Shown piece by piece: positions 37,718 through 45,278 of a DNA stretch of 64,000 bases. The notes below the pieces were generated by a model. That model saw nothing but the letters and a program-made list of their open reading frames with translations. It searched no databases and was not told the DNA's origin. The position numbers were made by a program, and so were the translations under genes. Source of the stretch: Streptomyces sp. NBC_01233 (GTDB lineage Bacteria; Actinomycetota; Actinomycetes; Streptomycetales; Streptomycetaceae); contig NZ_CP108514.1 in assembly GCF_035989305.1 (NCBI RefSeq), positions 6,118,501 through 6,182,500 on the forward strand. The letters run 5' to 3'. Each line of letters begins with the position of its first letter. The first letter of the stretch is position 1.

Positions 37718-38992
37718 ATGCGCAAGATACTCGTCGTGGGAGCCGGCCAGTCCGGTCTCCAGCTCGCCCTCGGCCTCCAGGCGAAGGGGTACGAGGTCAC
37801 CCTCATGTCCAACCGGACGGCGGACGAGATCCGCACCGGCCGGGTCATGTCGACGCAGTGCATGTTCGACACGGCGCTCCAGCACGAGCGCGACCTCCAG
37901 ATCAACTTCTGGGAGCAGCAGGCCCCGAAGATCGAGGGCCTCGGCGTCTCCGTCGCCGCCCCCGACGCGGCCCGCGCCGTCGACTGGCTGGGCCGTCTCA
38001 AGGGGTACGCGCAGTCCGTCGACCAGCGCGTGAAGATGGCCGGCTGGCTGGACACCTTCGCGCAGCGCGGCGGGCAGCTGGTCATCCACGGGGCGTCCGT
38101 CGCCGACCTCGACTACTTCTCCCGTACGTACGACCTGGTGCTGGTCGCCGCAGGCAAGGGCGAGCTGGTGTCGATGTTCGGGCGGGACGCGGCACGGTCC
38201 CCGTACGACGCCCCGCAGCGCGCGCTGGCCGTCTCGTACGTGCACGGGCTCGGGCCGCGCGCCGAGCACCCGGACACGGAGGCCGTGCGCTGCAACCTGG
38301 TCCCGGGCGTGGGCGAGCTGTTCGTGATGCCGACCCTGACCACCTCGGGCCGGGCGGACATCCTGTTCTGGGAGGGCCTCCCGGGCGGCCCGCTGGACGT
38401 CTTCAACGGGATCAAGGACCCGGCGGAGCACCTGGCGCTCACGCTGGAGCTGATGGAGAAGTTCACGCCGTGGGAGTACGCCCGGGCGACGAAGGTGGAG
38501 CTGACGGACGCGGGCGGGACGCTGGCCGGCCGTTACGCGCCGGTGGTCCGCAACCCGATCGGGCGGCTGCCCGGCGGCGGGCTGGTGCTGGGCGTCGCGG
38601 ACGTGGTCGTCGCCAACGACCCGATCACCGGGCAGGGCTCGAACTCGGCCGCCAAGTGCGCGGCCTCGTACCTCTCCTCGATCCTGATGCACGGGGAGAA
38701 CCCGTTCGACGAGGCGTGGATGAAGGCGACCTTCGACAAGTACTGGTTCACCACGGGCAAGCCGGTGACCCAGTGGACGAACGCCATGCTGGGCGTTCCG
38801 CCGGAGCACGTGCTCAACCTGATCGGCGCGGCCGGGCAGCTGCAGCCGGTGGCGGATCGATTCGCCAACGGCTTCGACAACCCGGCCGACTTCGACGCGT
38901 ACTTCTACGACCCCGAGGACGCGGCGGACTACGTGGCCGAGGTCGCCTCGTCGGTGGCGGCATCCTCGGCGGGCGCCTCCTCGGACGAGTAA
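37718..38992 (+). CDS. Styrene/indole monooxygenase-family FAD protein
   Basis: A 424-aa single-component-like flavin monooxygenase of the StyA group. N-terminal FAD Rossmann motif GAGQSG (residues 8-13); PNRTADEI-like loop (SNRTADEIRTGRV); the C-terminal FAD pyrophosphate segment ANDPITGQGSNSA is strongly conserved in StyA. Such enzymes epoxidise styrene or indole and need FADH2 from a reductase; no reductase gene is nearby. Its position directly after cvnD, same strand, matches conservons that carry an oxidoreductase as fifth gene (often P450s). ATG 37718 follows GAGAACGTGAG. The last 64 bases overlap the convergent NlpC/P60 gene. Confidence 0.9.
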   Translation: MRKILVVGAGQSGLQLALGLQAKGYEVTLMSNRTADEIRTGRVMSTQCMFDTALQHERDLQINFWEQQAPKIEGLGVSVAAPDAARAVDWLGRLKGYAQSVDQRVKMAGWLDTFAQRGGQLVIHGASVADLDYFSRTYDLVLVAAGKGELVSMFGRDAARSPYDAPQRALAVSYVHGLGPRAEHPDTEAVRCNLVPGVGELFVMPTLTTSGRADILFWEGLPGGPLDVFNGIKDPAEHLALTLELMEKFTPWEYARATKVELTDAGGTLAGRYAPVVRNPIGRLPGGGLVLGVADVVVANDPITGQGSNSAAKCAASYLSSILMHGENPFDEAWMKATFDKYWFTTGKPVTQWTNAMLGVPPEHVLNLIGAAGQLQPVADRFANGFDNPADFDAYFYDPEDAADYVAEVASSVAASSAGASSDE

Positions 38993-40107
38993 CCGGTGTC
39001 CTCGTCCCCCGCCGTGCCCGTCGCGTCCGCCCCGGGCAGCGGCGGGGGAGTGAACTGCGCGAGCGGGGTGCCGGCGGGGTCCGGGCGTACGGCGCCGAGG
39101 AGCGGATTCGCGGCGAGGGGCGAGACCTTCACCTTCGCCCCCGGCCGCGGCGCCTGGATCACCTTGCCCTCGCCCACGTACAGGGCCACGTGCGTGGCCT
39201 TGGGGAAGTAGACCACCAGGTCCCCGGGGCGGAGCTGGTCCAACGGCACCTTCGGCAGCTGCGCCCACTGCTCCTGGCTGGTCCGCGGGATGGTGCGCCC
39301 GGCGTGCGCCCAGGCCTGCGAGGTGAGCCCGGAGCAGTCGAAGGACCCCGGGCCCTCGGCGCCCCAGACGTACGGTTTGCCGATCTGGGCCGCCGCATAG
39401 GTGAGGGCGGCGCCGCCGGCCGCCGTGGGGGTGCCGGTGCGGGCGGGGAGCCGGCCGGAGTCCAGCAGATCGCGCTGCGCGGCCGCGGTGTTCTCGGCCT
39501 CCCGCGCGCCGAGCCGGGTGAGCTGATCGGGAGTCAGCGAGGCGAGCACCCGCTCGACCTCCTTGAGCTGCGCCGCGACCTCGTCCTTGTGGAGCTTCTG
39601 CCGCGCCGCCAGGGTCTGCCGGGTGTCCAGGGCCTTGCGGGCCCGGACGGCGAGCTCGTCGGCCTTCTTCTCGCCGCGCGCGAGCCGGCCGAGCACGCCG
39701 GCCCGCCGCGCGCCCTCGCGAGCGGTGAGCCGGCGCTGGTCCAGGGCCGCCTGGGGGGTGCCGGCGAGCAGCATCCGGGCGTAGGGGGAGAGGCCCCGGG
39801 TGCCCTGGTAGTGCTCCCGGGCCAGCCGCCCGACGAGGGCCCTCTCGGAGTCGAGGGCGGTACGGGCCCGGCCGAGGTCGGCGGTGCGCTGCCGCTCCTC
39901 CTCCCGGCCGGCCCTGAGGGCGACTTCGGTGGCGTTGTACGCCTCGGTGGCCTCCTCGGCCTTCTGGTAGAGCCCCTGCAGACGGGTGAGCAGGACCCCG
40001 ACGGACTCCGCCTCGGGGCGGGCGGGCTCGGCCCCGGCACGCGGGACCGGTGCGGCGACGAGGAGCGCCGCGGCGATGCAGGCGGCGCGAAGCGGCCGAT
40101 GTGACAT
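38929..40107 (-). CDS. Secreted C40 (NlpC/P60) peptidoglycan hydrolase
   Basis: A 392-aa exported enzyme. Signal peptide (1-27, ACIAAALLVAAPVPRAGA); a long coiled coil (30-215: YQKAEEATEAYNATEV, REEERQRTADL, KLHKDEVAAQLKEVERVL) as in RipA-type hydrolases; then the NlpC/P60 domain (about 235-345) with Cys in FDCSGLTSQAW, His in KATHVALYVG and RPGDLVVYF. A Pro/Glu/Asp-rich tail follows. It should cleave D-Glu to mDAP/LL-DAP bonds in stem peptides. ATG 40107 has an excellent GGAGGTGAT site. I looked for a c-di-AMP (ydaO) riboswitch upstream, common for this class, and could not support one. Confidence 0.92.
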   Translation of the reverse strand: MSHRPLRAACIAAALLVAAPVPRAGAEPARPEAESVGVLLTRLQGLYQKAEEATEAYNATEVALRAGREEERQRTADLGRARTALDSERALVGRLAREHYQGTRGLSPYARMLLAGTPQAALDQRRLTAREGARRAGVLGRLARGEKKADELAVRARKALDTRQTLAARQKLHKDEVAAQLKEVERVLASLTPDQLTRLGAREAENTAAAQRDLLDSGRLPARTGTPTAAGGAALTYAAAQIGKPYVWGAEGPGSFDCSGLTSQAWAHAGRTIPRTSQEQWAQLPKVPLDQLRPGDLVVYFPKATHVALYVGEGKVIQAPRPGAKVKVSPLAANPLLGAVRPDPAGTPLAQFTPPPLPGADATGTAGDEDTGYSSEEAPAEDAATDEATSAT

Positions 40108-40472
40108 GGGATCACCTCCGAGGCACCCGATGCTGCCACGCCCGGTATGACAAATCGCCCAACGGTGACGGCCGGTCGCGGGACACCACCCGGTTGGGGG
40201 AGGTCCGGGGCGGTCCGCGCCGGCGGCGCCCGCGGCCGCTTCCACCGCGCCCGTCGCCGGGGCGTTCGACCCCGGGGCGGCCCTCGCGGAGCCGACAGCC
40301 AGGCCGCACCCTCCGCTTCGAGCAGCGCATGGAGCTGCGCGGTACGCCGGCCGCCACCAAGGGCCCCTTCAGCGAGTTCGGCCCCGTCGAGACCCTCGCC
40401 GCGCCGACCGGCGGCTGATCGACCAGGGGATCCCCCATGGCTTCCGTGCCGTCGTTCTGATGGACTCCGCGG
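40108..40472. other. 365-bp region without a supported full gene
   Basis: This stretch holds the nlpC/P60 promoter (minus strand) and the upstream region of the small membrane gene. On the plus strand, 40305-40418 encodes an in-frame piece GRTLRFEQRMELRG...ETLAAPTGG ending in a stop. It has good codon bias but no convincing start or family, so it may be the 3' remnant of a lost gene or a short peptide (ATG at 40329). I do not call it as a gene. Confidence 0.4.
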
Positions 40473-40925
40473 ATGGTGCTCCTGCCTCTGCTGCTCCTTC
40501 CCGCCGCGCCGGTCGTGACCCTCGGGCTCCTCGGCTACGGCTTCGGCACCCTGGGCCGCCCCGGGCGGTACCGGAGCGTGGCCGCGCTGCTGGGCGCCGT
40601 CGCGGCCGGGTTCTACACGTGGGGGCTGCTCCACGTCGCCGGTGCCGTGGTCGGCGCGCAGGACGGCGGAGCCTCGTCGTCGCCGCTCCTGCCCTGCCGG
40701 ACGCCGGGGCAGGAGGAGCGGGCCTCGAAGGTCGTCGACTACACCGTGGACTACGTGCCGCTCCGGTTCGTCTGCGAGACGACCGGGGGCGGGCGCTACG
40801 CCGCCGAATCCGTTCCCGGCTACGTCAACCCGGCCGTGGCGGGCTTCGCGCTGGCCGGCGTCGTCTGCGGGGCCGCCCCGGCCCTGGCGTCCGGGCGCCG
40901 CGCCGCGAAGGGTCCGGCCGTGTGA
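40473..40925 (+). CDS. Small putative membrane protein
   Basis: A 150-aa hydrophobic protein with helices at about 2-24 (LLPLLLLPAAPVVTLGLLGYG), 35-58 (SVAALLGAVAAGFYTWGLLH) and 115-137 (PAVAGFALAGVVCGAAPALA). The soluble loop between helices 2 and 3 contains two Cys residues (LLPCRTPGQ, RFVCETTGG) that could form a disulfide outside the cell. Family not recognised. The start at 40473 is the first ATG in a well-biased frame; the ribosome site is unclear. Confidence 0.62.
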   Translation: MVLLPLLLLPAAPVVTLGLLGYGFGTLGRPGRYRSVAALLGAVAAGFYTWGLLHVAGAVVGAQDGGASSSPLLPCRTPGQEERASKVVDYTVDYVPLRFVCETTGGGRYAAESVPGYVNPAVAGFALAGVVCGAAPALASGRRAAKGPAV

Positions 40926-40940
40926 CGCGGCCGCGCGGCG

Positions 40941-41342
40941 TCAGTCGCGCAGCAGCCGGGCCTTGGCCGCCGTGAACTCCTGCGGGGTCAGCAGGCCCTC
41001 GCGGGCCAGGTCGGCCAGTTGCCGGAGCTCCGCCACCAGAGGGGTCGGGGCGGGCGCGGCCGTCGTCGGGGCGGCCGTAGCCCCGCCTCCCCCTTCCTCC
41101 TCCGGCCAAGGTTCAGGCTCGGGCTCAGGCTCAGGCATCAACTCCGGTTCCGGTTCCGCCGGGGCCTGCGCGGCCTGGACCGCCCGCGCCAGCAGGCCCC
41201 GGCGTGGCGGTTCGGCCGGGCCCATCGCGCCCGTCGTGTCCTGCGCCGCCCCGGCCGCCCGGGCCAGCAGGCCCCGTAACAGCGGGTGGCCCGCCGGGCG
41301 CTGGGCCGGGCGGACCGTCGCTCCCACGGGCCGGATGAACAT
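40941..41342 (-). CDS. SHOCT-domain protein
   Basis: A 133-aa protein. The C-terminal 35 residues form a SHOCT domain (LRQLADLAREGLLTPQEFTAAKARLL in outline), a short oligomerisation or membrane-targeting helix pair. The N-terminal part has two RGLLARA segments and an acidic Glu-Pro repeat (PEPEPEPEPWPEEE). It is the second gene of a pair with DUF6325; the start codon overlaps that gene's stop by one base. Confidence 0.82.
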   Translation of the reverse strand: MFIRPVGATVRPAQRPAGHPLLRGLLARAAGAAQDTTGAMGPAEPPRRGLLARAVQAAQAPAEPEPELMPEPEPEPEPWPEEEGGGGATAAPTTAAPAPTPLVAELRQLADLAREGLLTPQEFTAAKARLLRD

Positions 41343-41749
41343 CAGGCCACCCCCGCCCGGGGGTCCGCCGGGATCCGGTCCGGCGGGATGCGGACCGAGC
41401 CGACGATCCGCCCGCCCGCCGCCCGTACGGCGACCGCCGCGTCCTCGGCCCACACGTGCTCGACCACCAGCAGCAGCGCGCAGCTCCCGCGCTCCAGGAG
41501 TCCCGCCGCCTCCTGTACGTCCTCCGGTCCGATGAGCCGTGCCACGTCCCGTCCCGTCAGCAGGCCGTGCAGCTCCACGAACTCGTCGAACTCCGCCGCG
41601 AGCACGTCGCCCGAGGCGGTCCTCGTCGCCACGAGCCCGTCGATCAGCCGGACCACCCCCGCCTTGCGCAGCCCCATCACGGCCTCGATCGCCGGTACCC
41701 GCAACTGCTCCTCCGGGAAGGCGAGGACGATGAATTCCACGGGTCCCAT
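41342..41749 (-). CDS. DUF6325 family protein
   Basis: A 135-aa protein opening MGPVEFIVLAFPEE, the signature of the DUF6325 family, which is regularly paired with SHOCT proteins in actinobacteria. It alternates hydrophobic strands and acidic helices; no catalytic motif is visible. First gene of the pair; divergent from the FtsW/RodA gene with 96 bp between. Confidence 0.85.
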   Translation of the reverse strand: MGPVEFIVLAFPEEQLRVPAIEAVMGLRKAGVVRLIDGLVATRTASGDVLAAEFDEFVELHGLLTGRDVARLIGPEDVQEAAGLLERGSCALLLVVEHVWAEDAAVAVRAAGGRIVGSVRIPPDRIPADPRAGVA

Positions 41750-41809
41750 ACGCCTCGGCTCCTCACGTGTGACCGTTTGTGACGACTCTTCGGCACACTA
41801 TGACATAAG

Positions 41810-41839
41810 CGGACATACCATCCGTCTGCTTGCTACGTT
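41810..41839 (+). promoter_or_regulatory. Probable leaderless promoter of the FtsW/RodA gene
   Basis: CGGACA (41810-41815), 18-bp spacer, TACGTT (41834-41839), with the ATG only 6 bp downstream and no ribosome site. The geometry suggests transcription starts at or next to the A of the start codon. This is inference from box positions. Confidence 0.5.
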
Positions 41840-41845
41840 TCGCGT

Positions 41846-43213
41846 ATGACCGCTCTGACGGCGAAGGTGACGGAGCCCGCGCCCCCGCCCCCCGACGCCC
41901 GCGCCCCCAAGCGCCGTGGCGTCGAGCTGACGCTCCTCGCCGGCGCCGTCCTGGTCTGCGTCCTCGGCCACCTCTACGTCGGCCTCGCCACCACCGGCCA
42001 CGTCCCCCGCCTCGCCGGCCGGTACGCCGCCGGGCTCACCGCCGCCGCGCTGCTCGCGCACCTCGCCGTCCGCTTCAGGGCCCCGTACGCCGACCCGCTC
42101 GTGCTGCCGATCGCCGTCCTGCTCAACGGGCTCGGGCTGGTCCTCATCCAGCGCCTCGACGCGACCACCCCCGGCCACCTCACCGCCGGGGACCAACTGC
42201 GCTGGTCCGCCCTCGGGATGGCGCTCTTCGTCCTCGTCGTCGCGCTGCTGCGCGACCACCGCGTGCTGCAGCGCTACGCGTACCTGTCGGTGGCCGCCGC
42301 CCTCGTGCTGATGCTGGTCCCCGTCTTCTTTCCCGCGGTCAACGGTGCGCACATCTGGATCCGGTTCGCCGGACTCTCCTTCCAGCCGGGGGAGTTCGCC
42401 AAGATCCTGCTCGCCGTCTTCTTCGCCTCCTACCTCGCCGCGAACCGCACGGCCCTCGCCCTCACTGGCCGCCGGCTCTTCTGGAAGCTGCGCCTGCTCC
42501 CGGGCCGCGTCCTCGGCCCGATCCTCGCGATCTGGCTGCTCAGCGTCGGCCTGCTCGTCCTGGAGCGGGACCTGGGGACCTCGCTGCTGTTCTTCGGACT
42601 GTTCGTGATCATGCTGTTCACCGCCACCGGGCGGATCGGCTGGATCGCGATCGGACTGCTGCTCGCCGCCCTCGGCGCGTACGCCGTCGGGACCTTCGAA
42701 CCGCACGTGCACAGTCGCGTGGACGACTGGCTGAATCCCTTCGCCTCCATCGAACGCGGCGAAGGCCCCGGCCAGCTCGCCCAGTCCCTCTTCGCCTTCG
42801 GCGCCGGCGGCCTGCTCGGCGCCGGACTCGGCCACGGTCACTCCTTCCTCATCGGCTTCGCCGCCAAGTCGGACTTCATCCTCGCCACCGCCGGCGAGGA
42901 GCTCGGCCTCGTCGGCCTCGCCGCGATCCTGCTCCTCTACGGGCTCCTCGTCGCCCGCGGTTTCCGCGCCGGTCTCGCGGTTCGCGACCCCTTCGGCCGG
43001 CTGCTCGCCACCGGGCTCGCCTCGATCGTCGCCCTCCAGGTGTTCGTCATCGCGGGCGGAGTCACCGGGCTGATCCCGCTCACCGGCATGGCCATGCCCT
43101 TCCTCGCCCAGGGCGGCTCCTCCGTCGTCACCAACTGGATCATCGTCGCGCTGCTGGTCCGGCTGAGCGACAGCGCCCGTCGGCCGCGCCCCGCCGAGGA
43201 GGGGGCCCAGTGA
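41846..43213 (+). CDS. FtsW/RodA/SpoVE-family peptidoglycan polymerase
   Basis: A 455-aa SEDS protein with about ten to twelve membrane helices. The conserved SEDS segments are visible: ERDLGTSLLFFGLF (essential Asp), QLAQSLFAFGAGGLLGAGLG, DFILATAGEELGLVG and GLIPLTGMAMPFLAQGGSS. It polymerises lipid II glycan strands together with a class B PBP, which is the next gene (4-bp GTGA overlap). Streptomyces carry several SEDS/PBP pairs, so the exact one (division, elongation or sporulation) cannot be fixed here. The start is probably leaderless. Confidence 0.92.
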   Translation: MTALTAKVTEPAPPPPDARAPKRRGVELTLLAGAVLVCVLGHLYVGLATTGHVPRLAGRYAAGLTAAALLAHLAVRFRAPYADPLVLPIAVLLNGLGLVLIQRLDATTPGHLTAGDQLRWSALGMALFVLVVALLRDHRVLQRYAYLSVAAALVLMLVPVFFPAVNGAHIWIRFAGLSFQPGEFAKILLAVFFASYLAANRTALALTGRRLFWKLRLLPGRVLGPILAIWLLSVGLLVLERDLGTSLLFFGLFVIMLFTATGRIGWIAIGLLLAALGAYAVGTFEPHVHSRVDDWLNPFASIERGEGPGQLAQSLFAFGAGGLLGAGLGHGHSFLIGFAAKSDFILATAGEELGLVGLAAILLLYGLLVARGFRAGLAVRDPFGRLLATGLASIVALQVFVIAGGVTGLIPLTGMAMPFLAQGGSSVVTNWIIVALLVRLSDSARRPRPAEEGAQ

Positions 43214-44673
43214 TCCGCTACATCCGCTGGTGCGCGTATTTCTGTGCGCTGCTGCTCGTCGCCCTGCTGGTCAACATCGCCCGCGTACAGGTCTGGGAGT
43301 CCGCCGCCTACGGCGCGAACCCGGCCAACAAACGCCCCGCCATCGAGCGCTACGCGAAGCCGCGCGGGGACATCCTGGTCGACGGGCGGCCCGTCACCGG
43401 CTCCCGCGACAGCGGCCAGCTGCTGCGCTACGAGCGCACTTACACGAACGGCCCGCTCTACGCGCCCGTCACCGGCTTCTCCTCCCAGACGTACGGGACC
43501 AGCTTCGTGGAGCGCGCCGAGGACGCGGTCCTGTCGGGCACGGACCCCGGCCTCTCGGCCTTCCCGCTCTGGTACGACCTGGCCCGCGGCCGCCCGCCCG
43601 GCGGGAACGCCGCCACCACCGTCCGCTCCGGCATGCAGCTGGCCGCGTACGCCGGGCTCGCGGGCAAGCGCGGGGCGGTGGCCGCCGTCGAGCCGGCCAC
43701 CGGGAGGATCCTCGCGCTGGTCAGCAGCCCCTCGTACGATCCGGCGGAGCTGTCCGGGACGGGCACGCGGGTGAAGGAGGCCTGGGCGCGGCTGAACGCG
43801 GACCCGGCCAAGCCGATGCTCAACCGGGCGCTGCGCGAGACGTACCCGCCCGGCTCCACCTTCAAGATCGTGACGGCGGCGGCCGCCCTCGACGCGGGCG
43901 TGGTCACCGACGTGGACGCGCCGACCCGCACCCCCGACCCCTACCCGCTGCCCGGAACCAGCACCCTGCTGCCGAACGCGGCCACGGGCTGCGAGGACGC
44001 CTCGATGGCGGACGCGGTGCAGTGGTCCTGCAACACGGTGATGGCGAAGATCGGCGTACAGGTCGGTCTGCGCGGCATGGTGGAGGCGGCCCGCCGTTTC
44101 GGATTCGACGGGGAGGCGCTGCGGGTGCCCTCCTGGGTGTCCCGGTCGAACTTCGACACCGACATGAGCCAGGACCAGCTGGCCCTGTCCTCCATCGGGC
44201 AGTTCAACACCAAGGCCACGCCGCTGCAGATGGCGATGGTGGCGGCGGCGGTCGCCAACGGCGGCGAGCTCAAGTCGCCCTACCTGGTGGAACGCACCAC
44301 CCAGGACGACGGGTCCCCGGTCCGGCGCGGGGACCAGCGCAGCCTGGGCCGGGCGATGAACCCGGCCACCGCGCTGCGGATGCAGGAACTGATGGTGAAG
44401 GTGGTGGAGAACGGGACGGGCCGGAACGCGGCGATCCCGGGTGTGGTGGTCGGAGGCAAGACCGGCACCGCACAACACGGCGTCGGCAACGCCGGTACCC
44501 CGTACGCCTGGTTCATCTCCTGGGCCAAGGCCGAGGGCGCGCCGCTGCCGGCGGTCGCGGTGGCGGTGGTGGTCGAGGACGCGGTGGCGGACCGGGGCGA
44601 CATCAGCGGCAACAGCGCGGCCGCGCCGATCGCGCGGGCGGTGATGGAGGCGGCGCTGGCCACGGGCAGGTAA
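43210..44673 (+). CDS. Class B penicillin-binding protein (transpeptidase)
   Basis: A 487-aa membrane-anchored transpeptidase: N-terminal helix (5-25, CALLLVALLVNIARVQVW), a PBP dimerisation-like domain (35-150), then the penicillin-binding domain with Ser216 in S-T-F-K, SCN at 273-275 and KTGTA at 417-421. It cross-links peptidoglycan and pairs with the preceding SEDS polymerase. GTG 43210 overlaps that stop. It matches the PbpA class of mycobacteria and Streptomyces. Full length, no anomalies. Confidence 0.93.
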   Translation: MIRYIRWCAYFCALLLVALLVNIARVQVWESAAYGANPANKRPAIERYAKPRGDILVDGRPVTGSRDSGQLLRYERTYTNGPLYAPVTGFSSQTYGTSFVERAEDAVLSGTDPGLSAFPLWYDLARGRPPGGNAATTVRSGMQLAAYAGLAGKRGAVAAVEPATGRILALVSSPSYDPAELSGTGTRVKEAWARLNADPAKPMLNRALRETYPPGSTFKIVTAAAALDAGVVTDVDAPTRTPDPYPLPGTSTLLPNAATGCEDASMADAVQWSCNTVMAKIGVQVGLRGMVEAARRFGFDGEALRVPSWVSRSNFDTDMSQDQLALSSIGQFNTKATPLQMAMVAAAVANGGELKSPYLVERTTQDDGSPVRRGDQRSLGRAMNPATALRMQELMVKVVENGTGRNAAIPGVVVGGKTGTAQHGVGNAGTPYAWFISWAKAEGAPLPAVAVAVVVEDAVADRGDISGNSAAAPIARAVMEAALATGR

Positions 44674-44765
44674 TCCCCGCCGGACCCGGACGGCCGTTGG
44701 TCCAAAGGGGGGCGGCGGGGCGGGGACGGAGCACCGGGGCCGGAGGGCGTGAGGGCGGCTTCACG

Positions 44766-45278
44766 ATGACGTTCGGGTATGCGGGTATGCGGGTATGCGG
44801 GCATGCGGACGAATGGTGGGCGGCGCCGGCCACCCCGGTGGTGCTCTGGGTGCCGTTCGGGCCCTTCCCCATGGCTGCCGCGGGGGTGTGGTGCGCCCGC
44901 CGGCCCGGCCTGCGGTCACGGCTGTGGGCGGTGCTGCTGCCGCTGCTCCCGGTGGCGGTCGCGACGACCGACCAGATCCTGCCGACGGACACGTGGCACG
45001 AGGAGCAGTGGTGGGACGACTTCCTCGGCTACGCCGCCGTGTACATCGGGGGCATCACGCTCCTGCCATGGCTCCTCGGCTACGGCATTGCCCGCACGAC
45101 CCCCACCGTCCGTGCCCGCCGACGCCGCGCGGCCTCCTGCCCGGACCCTGACCCCGGCCTCCACCCCGGCTCCGACCCGGACCCCGGCCCCTGCCCCGGC
45201 CCCGGCTCCGACCCGGGCCCCGGCTCCGACCTCGGCCCCGCCTCCCCCGGTGTTCCGGAGGCCGAGCCGCAGCCCTAG
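44766..45278 (+). CDS. Small membrane protein with repeat-containing start region
   Basis: About 170 aa with two or three hydrophobic segments (TPVVLWVPFGPFPMAAAG, LWAVLLPLLPVAVATT, AAVYIGGITLLPWLLGYG) and a Pro/Asp/Gly-rich tail (PDPDPG, SDPGPGSD). Family not recognised. Codons 4-14 lie in four tandem 8-bp units, so the first reliable residue is around ADEWWAAP. The true start could be ATG 44766 or another ATG/GTG inside the array. The stop TAG shares CTAG with the convergent ferritin-like gene. Confidence 0.6.
   Translation: MTFGYAGMRVCGHADEWWAAPATPVVLWVPFGPFPMAAAGVWCARRPGLRSRLWAVLLPLLPVAVATTDQILPTDTWHEEQWWDDFLGYAAVYIGGITLLPWLLGYGIARTTPTVRARRRRAASCPDPDPGLHPGSDPDPGPCPGPGSDPGPGSDLGPASPGVPEAEPQP
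44775..44806 (+). repeat. 8-bp tandem repeat at a gene start
   Basis: Three GGGTATGC units and one GGGCATGC, head to tail, directly after the predicted start codon. The unit is not a multiple of three and each copy contains an ATG. Confidence 0.9.

Noticed and set aside
40108..40330. c-di-AMP (ydaO) riboswitch upstream of the NlpC/P60 gene
   Set aside because: Such switches are frequent before this gene class, but I could not find the conserved core or a matching terminator stem in the minus-strand leader.
40329..40418. Short peptide gene (MELRGTPAATKG...) as a possible RiPP precursor
   Set aside because: No modifying enzymes nearby, no ribosome site, and the frame is open upstream with similar composition, so it looks like the tail of a lost gene.
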